From contig CAUTYX010000001.1 in assembly GCA_963542695.1 (NCBI GenBank), forward strand, positions 62,001 through 126,000: a DNA stretch of 64,000 nucleotides. Reading direction: 5' to 3'. Shown here in pieces: positions 57,818 through 64,000 of this stretch. Source of the stretch: RUG100 sp963542695. GTDB lineage: Bacteria > Bacillota > Clostridia > Peptostreptococcales > Anaerovoracaceae. The first letter of the stretch is position 1, and each line of letters opens with the position of its first letter. The notes under the pieces were generated by a model. The model was not told the DNA's origin. It was given only the letters and a program-made list of their open reading frames with translations, and made no database searches. The position numbers were made by a program, and so were the translations under genes.

Positions 57818-60107
57818 AAACCTATTTCCATATTGGAGAACGGTCATTGTACTGGTGGTGCTGTTGATGGTGCAGGCGTACTGTGACTTGGCGCTGCCAC
57901 AGTATACCCAGGATATTATTGACGTGGGGATTCAAAACCGTGGCGTAGAGCATATTTTGCCCAGCTCCATGACCAAGGATGAATACCATGCCGCACAAAT
58001 TTTTATGACCAAGGATGAAAAAACATCCTTTCAAAAGTCCTATAAAAAAAGCGGAAATTACTATGATCGGAAAAAGCTAACAGAAGAAAAACTGGACAAG
58101 CTGGATGACAAGCTGATGACGCCGATAGTTTTGACGTATCAGATGGGGCATACCACAGTAAAACAGTTTAAGAAAACTATTAAGGACGGTCTTGAAAAGA
58201 ATCCGACAACAAAGATGCTGGCTTCTCAAATTGACAGTATGTCTGTTTCGGAAATCGGTGACGTTCTAAAGACGGATATCGATACCTTTAAGGCAAAAGA
58301 TGAAAAGGGAAAAGTAAAGACCTATGTGGATATGCGCCCGTTGATGCAGCAAATGATTGATCAAGGGGTTATGGATGGAAAAGCCGTTGCTAATGCAAAA
58401 AAGCAAATGCAGAAAACCATTGATTCTGTCGGCACCAAAACCGTTAGTTCCATGGGCATTGCCTATGCAGCTGCCAGCAATGAAGCGGCCGGTATTAACG
58501 TAGAAAAGATGCAGAAACAATATCTATGGCGTTGTGGCGGCCAAATGGCACTGATGGCAGCAGGTATGTTGCTGGCGGCCATTTTGGTGTCGCTGCTGGC
58601 CTCCAGAGTCGGTGCCGGGGTAGGGCAAGATCTGCGTAATCGATTGTTTACCAATGTTATGGGATTTTCCAATGGCGAAATGGATAAATTTTCCACGGCG
58701 TCTCTCATTACCCGTTCCACCAACGATGTGCAGCAGATTCAAATGGTTAGTACGTTGCTGCTGCGGATGCTGCTATATGCTCCGGTAATGGGAGTTTGGG
58801 GCATTATAAAGGTAATCGGAACCGGTGCCCACATGGGATGGGTTATTCTTTTAGGGGTACTGGTAATTGTAGGATTTTTATCCCTTCTCATGGCGGTTAC
58901 CCTGCCCAAGTTCCGCATCATGCAAAGCTTAGTAGATGCTCTCAATAGAGTAGCAAGAGAAATTCTCACAGGATTATCTGTTATTCGAGCTTTTTGTCGG
59001 GAAAAGACAGAGGAGGAACGGTTTGATGTTGCCAATACCAATCTAATGAAGACACAGCTGTTTACCAATCGGGTCATGACTATGATGATGCCGGGAATGA
59101 TGCTGATGATGAATGGGTTGGTAGTGCTGATTACATGGGTATCGGCACATCGTATTGACCAGGGAAGCCTGCAGGTAGGCGCCATGACTGCCTTTATTAC
59201 CTACTCTATGATGATTGTAATGGCTTTTATGATGATGACGGCTATGTCCATTATATTGCCGAGAGCCGGTGTAGCGGCCAATCGTATTGCAGAGATTGTA
59301 AAGACAGAAAGCTCCATTAAAGAGGAAAAAGAAACACTTTCGCCGGAATCTGCAACAGGGGAAATCGTATTTTCTCATGTGGATTTTAAATATCCGGGCG
59401 CTGAACACAATGTCCTGACAGATATTGATTTTACGGTACCGGCAGGAAAAACGACAGCCATTATCGGCAGTACCGGTTCGGGGAAGAGCTCGGTTATTTC
59501 CCTAATTCCTCGCTTTTACGATGTTACCGGCGGCAGTATTACCATTGATGGGGTGAATATCCAAAAGCTTTCCTTGAAAGATTTGCGCAATCGAATTGGG
59601 TTGGTACCCCAAAAGGGCGTTCTGTTTTCGGGAACCATTGCATCGAATATTCGTTTTGGAAAACCGGAAGCCTCCGACGAAGAAGTACGAAAGGCAGCCG
59701 ATATTGCACAGGCCACCGAGTTTATTGATGACGGTGAAGACGGTTATGAAAGACGCATTTCCCAAGGCGGAAGCAATGTTTCCGGTGGTCAAAAACAGAG
59801 ACTGGCCATTGCAAGAGCCATTGTAAAAAAGCCGGAAGTGATGATTTTTGATGATAGCTTTTCGGCTCTGGATATGAAAACCGACGCCGCTCTTCGCAAA
59901 CGTCTGGAAGAAGAGATGAAAGATACTACACAGATTGTGGTAGCCCAGCGTATTTCTACCATCCTTCATGCAGACCAGATTTTGGTTATGGATGGCGGTC
60001 ATATTGTAGGGAAGGGAATCCACCAGGAATTGATGGAAACCTGCAGTGTGTATCAGCAAATTGCAAAATCGCAGTTGTCCAGCACAGAGTTAGGAGGATT
60101 GGCATGA
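57801..60107 (+). CDS. ABC exporter half-transporter with large extracellular insert (degenerate-site subunit)
   Basis: 768 residues: a type IV ABC exporter TMD with NBD at about 515-750. Between TM1 (about 15-32) and TM2 (about 248-268) is a soluble insertion of roughly 200 residues, Lys/Asp rich, predicted outside the cell. NBD motifs: GSTGSGKSS, signature NVSGGQKQR, Walker B VMIFDDSFSALD in which the catalytic Glu is Asp, typical of the degenerate site of heterodimeric exporters. It pairs with the next gene, overlapping it by four bases. Confidence 0.93.
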   Translation: MRQIFKNLFPYWRTVIVLVVLLMVQAYCDLALPQYTQDIIDVGIQNRGVEHILPSSMTKDEYHAAQIFMTKDEKTSFQKSYKKSGNYYDRKKLTEEKLDKLDDKLMTPIVLTYQMGHTTVKQFKKTIKDGLEKNPTTKMLASQIDSMSVSEIGDVLKTDIDTFKAKDEKGKVKTYVDMRPLMQQMIDQGVMDGKAVANAKKQMQKTIDSVGTKTVSSMGIAYAAASNEAAGINVEKMQKQYLWRCGGQMALMAAGMLLAAILVSLLASRVGAGVGQDLRNRLFTNVMGFSNGEMDKFSTASLITRSTNDVQQIQMVSTLLLRMLLYAPVMGVWGIIKVIGTGAHMGWVILLGVLVIVGFLSLLMAVTLPKFRIMQSLVDALNRVAREILTGLSVIRAFCREKTEEERFDVANTNLMKTQLFTNRVMTMMMPGMMLMMNGLVVLITWVSAHRIDQGSLQVGAMTAFITYSMMIVMAFMMMTAMSIILPRAGVAANRIAEIVKTESSIKEEKETLSPESATGEIVFSHVDFKYPGAEHNVLTDIDFTVPAGKTTAIIGSTGSGKSSVISLIPRFYDVTGGSITIDGVNIQKLSLKDLRNRIGLVPQKGVLFSGTIASNIRFGKPEASDEEVRKAADIAQATEFIDDGEDGYERRISQGGSNVSGGQKQRLAIARAIVKKPEVMIFDDSFSALDMKTDAALRKRLEEEMKDTTQIVVAQRISTILHADQILVMDGGHIVGKGIHQELMETCSVYQQIAKSQLSSTELGGLA

Positions 60108-61975
60108 GTGACAATAGACAAGGATATGATGCTTCCCGGCAGCCGCAAAACCGACATCAAGGTCCCGGCGGCAGAGGATTAGCGCCGGGAGAAAAACCTA
60201 AGAACTTTCGCCGCGCCATTGGCAATCTGACGCGGTATATGAACCGGTATAAAATTTTAATTGTTGTGGTTATTATGACGGCTGCAGCCAGTACCGTGTT
60301 CCAAGTCGTCGGTCCTAAAATTATGGGACATGCCACTACGGAATTGGCCGAAGGGTTAATGCGAAAAATCGGAGGAACCGGTGGTATCGACTTTGAGACG
60401 ATTCTGCGGATTTTGGTGATGACCTTGACGTTGTATCTAATCAGTGCCGCCTTGTCCTTTGTCCAAGGCTGGATTATGACGGGAATATCGCAAAAAGTTA
60501 GCTATCGTATGCGGCAAGATATTTCTACCAAGATCGATCGGATGCCTATTAAATACTTTGAAAGCCGTCCCTATGGAGATGTGTTGTCTCGCATTACCAA
60601 CGATGTAGACACCTTGGGAACCGGCTTGAACCAAAGCATCACCACCATTATCACCTCGGTGTCAACGGTCATCGGTGTCATTGTTATGATGCTGTCCATT
60701 TCACCGTTGATGACGGTCATTGCATTGGTGGTACTGCCGGTATCCATTGGTTTGTTGATGGGACTCATTAAAGTATCGCAAAAGTATTTTATCCGCCAGC
60801 AAAACTCTCTAGGCAAAATCAATGGGCAGGTAGAAGAAAACTTTGCCGGCCAATTGGTTATTAAGGCCTTTAATAAAGAAGAGGATGTAACAAAGGAATT
60901 TGACGACACCAACAAAGTGTTGTATAAATCTGCCTGGAAATCGCAATTTCTATCGGGAATGATGCAGCCTTTGATGATGTTTGTAGGCAACATCGGCTAT
61001 GCCGGAGTTGCCATTGCCGGAGGCTTTTTAGCCATTAAAGGAACCATCGGTATTGGAGATATTCAAGCCTTTATTCAGTATGTAAAGAATTTGACACAGC
61101 CTATGTCCCAAGTAGCACAGGTAATGAACCAAGTCCAGTCTATGACGGCAGCGGCGGAACGTGTTTTTGAATTCTTAGATGAAGAGGAAGAGGTGGAAGT
61201 AACCGATATTTCCGTTGATCCAAAAGAGGTAAAAGGTGCCGTTTCCTTCTCTCATGTTCGCTTTGGATACGATGAAAACAATACTGTTATCGGTGATTTT
61301 ACAGCAGATGTGCAGCCGGGACAAAAAATTGCCATTGTTGGGCCTACCGGTGCAGGCAAAACCACTATTGTCAAGTTGTTGATGCGGTTCTATGACGTGC
61401 AGGACGGAGTCATCACCCTAGACGGAAACGACATCGGCAAAATGGATCGTCATATGCTGCGACAAAACTTTGGCATGGTACTGCAAGATACATGGCTGTA
61501 TTCGGGAACGATTATGGAAAATATTCGATACGGAAATTTGGAGGCAACCGATGAAGACGTAGTACGTGCCGCCAAAGCAGCCCATGCGGATCATTTCATT
61601 CGGACATTGCCGGGTGGATATGATATGATACTAAATGAGGATGCTACCAATGTTTCCCAAGGTCAAAAACAGCTTTTAACCATAGCCAGAGCTATTTTGG
61701 CCAACAAGAAAGTACAGATCCTAGATGAAGCAACTTCTTCTGTGGATACCCGTACAGAGGAGCAAATCCAGGAAGCTATGGATCGACTCATGGAGGGGAG
61801 AACCAGCTTTGTCATTGCCCATCGCCTATCAACGATACGAAATGCCGATTTGATTTTGGTTATGAATCATGGGGACATTATTGAACAGGGAACCCATGAT
61901 CAACTACTGGAGAAACAGGGTTTTTATGCAGATTTGTACAACTCACAATTTGAAGATTTCGAAGATGCAGTATAA
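60104..61975 (+). CDS. ABC exporter half-transporter (canonical Walker B subunit)
   Basis: 623 residues. A basic Gly/Pro/Gln-rich cytoplasmic N-terminus of about 40 residues precedes six transmembrane segments and an NBD with GPTGAGKTT. The signature is the variant NVSQGQKQLL, and Walker B is VQILDEATSSVD with intact catalytic Glu. Together with the upstream subunit it forms a heterodimer with one active and one degenerate ATP site, as in BmrCD, LmrCD or TM287/288 multidrug exporters. Substrate unknown. Confidence 0.93.
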   Translation: MSDNRQGYDASRQPQNRHQGPGGRGLAPGEKPKNFRRAIGNLTRYMNRYKILIVVVIMTAAASTVFQVVGPKIMGHATTELAEGLMRKIGGTGGIDFETILRILVMTLTLYLISAALSFVQGWIMTGISQKVSYRMRQDISTKIDRMPIKYFESRPYGDVLSRITNDVDTLGTGLNQSITTIITSVSTVIGVIVMMLSISPLMTVIALVVLPVSIGLLMGLIKVSQKYFIRQQNSLGKINGQVEENFAGQLVIKAFNKEEDVTKEFDDTNKVLYKSAWKSQFLSGMMQPLMMFVGNIGYAGVAIAGGFLAIKGTIGIGDIQAFIQYVKNLTQPMSQVAQVMNQVQSMTAAAERVFEFLDEEEEVEVTDISVDPKEVKGAVSFSHVRFGYDENNTVIGDFTADVQPGQKIAIVGPTGAGKTTIVKLLMRFYDVQDGVITLDGNDIGKMDRHMLRQNFGMVLQDTWLYSGTIMENIRYGNLEATDEDVVRAAKAAHADHFIRTLPGGYDMILNEDATNVSQGQKQLLTIARAILANKKVQILDEATSSVDTRTEEQIQEAMDRLMEGRTSFVIAHRLSTIRNADLILVMNHGDIIEQGTHDQLLEKQGFYADLYNSQFEDFEDAV

Positions 61976-62030
61976 AGTTTTCGGTAATATCCGGTGTGTG
62001 TGTACAGCAAAATATAGAGGAGGATAGGGT

Positions 62031-63602
62031 ATTTCCATTTTTCAAAGAGACAAGACGGTAGAACGAAAAACCGCCATTAAAAACAGTGTGGGGCGTTTGG
62101 CTTTTGCCATCGTTGCCATTCTCATACAGCTCTTTTGGCTAGTGGGTCTGTTGAGTCGTCTAGGCCAGGCTTTTCCCTGGGTCAATGGGATTATTACAGT
62201 GGCGGCCATTGCCATTGCATTGGCTATTTACAGTCGAAAGATGAATGCGGCCATGAAGCTGCCGTGGATGATGCTTATTATTGTATTGCCGGTGCTGGGG
62301 ATAGTGCTGTATGCGTTAATTGGATTAAACGGGGCGACCAGGCGCATGAAAAAACGGTTTACCATTATTGACAGGCAGCTCTTTCCGTTGATGCCCCAAG
62401 ATGGACAGGTGCTGGAAACTTTAGATGAAAAGGATCGTATTCAGGCCAATCAAAGCAGATACTTGCTGTTTCATATGGGGTATCCGGTGTATCAGGAAAC
62501 GGACATCCGGTACTTCCCTTGGGCTTCAGAAGGTCTTGAGGCCCAGTTGGCGGATCTGAAGCAGGCAAAAGATTTTATCTTTATGGAGTATCATGCCATT
62601 GAAGATGCGGAATCCTTTGCAATGATTTACCGCATCCTTCGTCAAAAGGCGGCGGAAGGACTAGATGTTAGGCTGTTTTACGATGATATGGGAAGCATTG
62701 GCTTTATCAATAAAGAATTTCGCAAGAAAATGGAAGCTCAAGGTATTCAGTGTCGTGTTTTTAACCCGATGGGGCCTGTAATCAATGTATTTATGAATCA
62801 TCGAGACCATCGGAAGATGACCATTATCGACGGAAAAGTGGGTTTTGTCGGTGGATATAATCTGGCCAATGAATATTTTAACGTGACTCACCCCTATGGA
62901 ATCTGGAAGGATACCGGTATGCGTCTTGAGGGAAAGGCCGTTACCAGTTTGACTTTGACTTTCCTGGAAATGTGGAATGCTGTCAGAGGCAGTGACAAGG
63001 ACGATACGGAGTTTCGGAAATTCTTGCCAAAAGCTGCGTGTAAGGGGAAAGGAAAGGCGTATATTCAACCCTATGCCGATACGCCCATAGACAACGAGCA
63101 CGTAGGAGAGAATGTGTATATGAACATTCTTAACAGTGCCCAAGACTACGTCTATTTTGTAACTCCCTACTTGATTATTACTGACGAAATGAACAGAGCC
63201 TTTGCCCTGGCAGCACGGCGAGGCATCGATGTTCGCATCGTTACCCCGGGAATCCCGGACAAAAAAGCAATCTACCGTATTACCCGTTCCTATTACGGAC
63301 GACTGGTAGATAACGGAATACGGATTTTCGAATATACACCGGGATTTTGCCATGCCAAACAATGTGTATCTGATGATAAGACGGCTATTTGCGGAACGAT
63401 AAATCTGGATTACAGAAGCCTGTACCATCATTTTGAAAACGGCGTTTTAGTTCACGATGAAACCTTTGCCACGACTATGCGGGAAGATTTTGAGGATATG
63501 TTCTTAGAGTGCCGAGAGGTAACAGAGGATTATCGTCAAAACAGAGCCAGACGGATGCGGCTCTTCGATTTGATACTGCGACTCTTTGCGCCGCTTTTGT
63601 AA
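62031..63602 (+). CDS. cardiolipin synthase (phospholipase D type), probable ATT start
   Basis: 523 residues if it starts at the ATT at 62031, seven bases after a perfect AGAGGAGG (62016-62023). The first conventional start in frame is a GTG at 62088 with no SD, and a stop at 62025 closes the frame above. Residues translated from the ATT (ISIFQRDKTVERKTAIKNS) look like a natural cytoplasmic lead to the two N-terminal TM helices. Two HKD motifs are intact (NHRDHRKMTIIDG and FCHAKQCVSDDKTAICG). It condenses phosphatidylglycerol molecules to cardiolipin. Confidence 0.9.
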   Translation: MSIFQRDKTVERKTAIKNSVGRLAFAIVAILIQLFWLVGLLSRLGQAFPWVNGIITVAAIAIALAIYSRKMNAAMKLPWMMLIIVLPVLGIVLYALIGLNGATRRMKKRFTIIDRQLFPLMPQDGQVLETLDEKDRIQANQSRYLLFHMGYPVYQETDIRYFPWASEGLEAQLADLKQAKDFIFMEYHAIEDAESFAMIYRILRQKAAEGLDVRLFYDDMGSIGFINKEFRKKMEAQGIQCRVFNPMGPVINVFMNHRDHRKMTIIDGKVGFVGGYNLANEYFNVTHPYGIWKDTGMRLEGKAVTSLTLTFLEMWNAVRGSDKDDTEFRKFLPKAACKGKGKAYIQPYADTPIDNEHVGENVYMNILNSAQDYVYFVTPYLIITDEMNRAFALAARRGIDVRIVTPGIPDKKAIYRITRSYYGRLVDNGIRIFEYTPGFCHAKQCVSDDKTAICGTINLDYRSLYHHFENGVLVHDETFATTMREDFEDMFLECREVTEDYRQNRARRMRLFDLILRLFAPLL

Positions 63603-63630
63603 ACATAAAACCAGCAGGAGACCAAAAAGA

Positions 63631-64000
63631 TGATGACATCTTTGCATAAAAACAAGCGTATGGGTAAAAAAATTCCCGGGAGAGCCAATGGCCAAAGAAT
63701 GCTTCTTTGGTGGTTGGTGTTGCTTCTTGTTTTTTCCATGGGGCTTACCGGATGTATGGAGCATGTGGGCACCAAAGTAAACCAGACGGCAACCACGGGT
63801 CGAACTGTAGAGATAGATAAAATTCCTGCCTATGATGGAGAACCGTATACGGAAATCAATGATAACAAGCCGGCTTTTAGCAAAAAGCAATTAACCACGA
63901 AGGAATTTGAAAAATATGGCGCCCTGGATTCGCAAGGTCGTTGTACCACTGCTTTTGTGAATGTATCTAAAAAAACCCTTCCCCACAAAAGACGAGGCAG
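63631..64000 (+). CDS. DNA/RNA non-specific endonuclease lipoprotein, 5' part
   Basis: Runs off the window end. The visible 123 residues start MMTSLHKNKRMGKKI and carry a lipoprotein signal ending LTGC. The mature part (VEIDKIPAYDGEPYTEINDN, ALDSQGRCTTAFVNVS) matches the opening of NUC1/NucA-like secreted non-specific nucleases of Firmicutes (IPAYxGxPYxEIN...LDxLGRC). The catalytic DRGH-type motif would lie beyond position 64000. RBS aggaga ten bases upstream. Confidence 0.75.

Overview
The window looks like chromosome from an anaerobic, amino-acid-fermenting member of the Clostridia (Firmicutes). The evidence is Gram-positive style operons with strong Shine-Dalgarno sites, a class B sortase, [FeFe]-hydrogenase maturases, a bifurcating-type butyryl-CoA dehydrogenase/Etf set, a 4-hydroxybutyrate/butyrate-type CoA-transferase and an anaerobic ribonucleotide reductase. 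Relatives of Anaerovorax, Aminipila or Clostridium aminobutyricum (Anaerovoracaceae) are my best guess, but this rests on remembered protein similarity.

Layout. 1-2842: right end of a prophage (DUF6275 protein, CHAP endolysin, amidase, phiLC3-type holin, small proteins) abutting the 3' end of a tRNA-Pro(GGG). 3.0-15.8 kb: housekeeping (sortase B, CvpA, TadA, IspE, GntR regulator, HtrA, Hsp33, DUF1846, Rho, DUF1385, PrmC). 15.9-24.8 kb: a metabolic block (CoA-transferase; HydG and HydF; L31; acyl-CoA dehydrogenase, EtfB, EtfA; tandem hotdog ammonia-lyase-like protein). 24.9-31 kb: RF1, Sua5, RpiB, Upp, TyrRS, Dtd, Nfo. 31-35 kb: a membrane protein, then thiS-thiG-thiH-thiE/tenI. 35.1-36.1 kb: rplM-rpsI. 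36.1-38.8 kb: a small island between 95-bp direct repeats at the 3' end of rpsI, holding a reverse-transcriptase remnant, an intact AlbA_2/ATPase protein and a truncated trypsin-like protease. 39-46.3 kb: cell-wall hydrolase, exonuclease III, NnrE, phosphohexomutase, tRNA-Arg(CCG), a lipoprotein and a frameshifted surface protein. 46.3-48.6 kb: hairpin-rich DNA, LarE, and a sigma-54 promoter plus long leader driving a CoA-acylating aldehyde dehydrogenase. 50.3-64 kb: BirA, MarR, RelQ-like synthetase, NhaC, NrdD, MarR plus heterodimeric ABC exporter, cardiolipin synthase, and the start of a nuclease lipoprotein.

How it fits together. A beta-aminoacyl-CoA is probably deaminated to an enoyl-CoA, reduced by Bcd/EtfAB (which by confurcation/bifurcation can reduce ferredoxin), and the acyl-CoA exchanged with acetate by the CoA-transferase. 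HydG/HydF would mature the hydrogenase that removes the reduced ferredoxin as H2. This is inference from neighbourhood.

The strongest unexplained signals are in non-coding DNA: a two-state attenuator in the hydG leader; a second mutually exclusive RNA switch in the sigma-54-driven aldehyde dehydrogenase leader; two covarying 37-nt hairpin repeats in the rplM leader; and an array of seven about 38-nt imperfect palindromes at 46371-46814. Others are the complementary degeneration of the two hotdog halves, a G8 tract inside a promoter spacer, and a probable ATT start codon for cardiolipin synthase.
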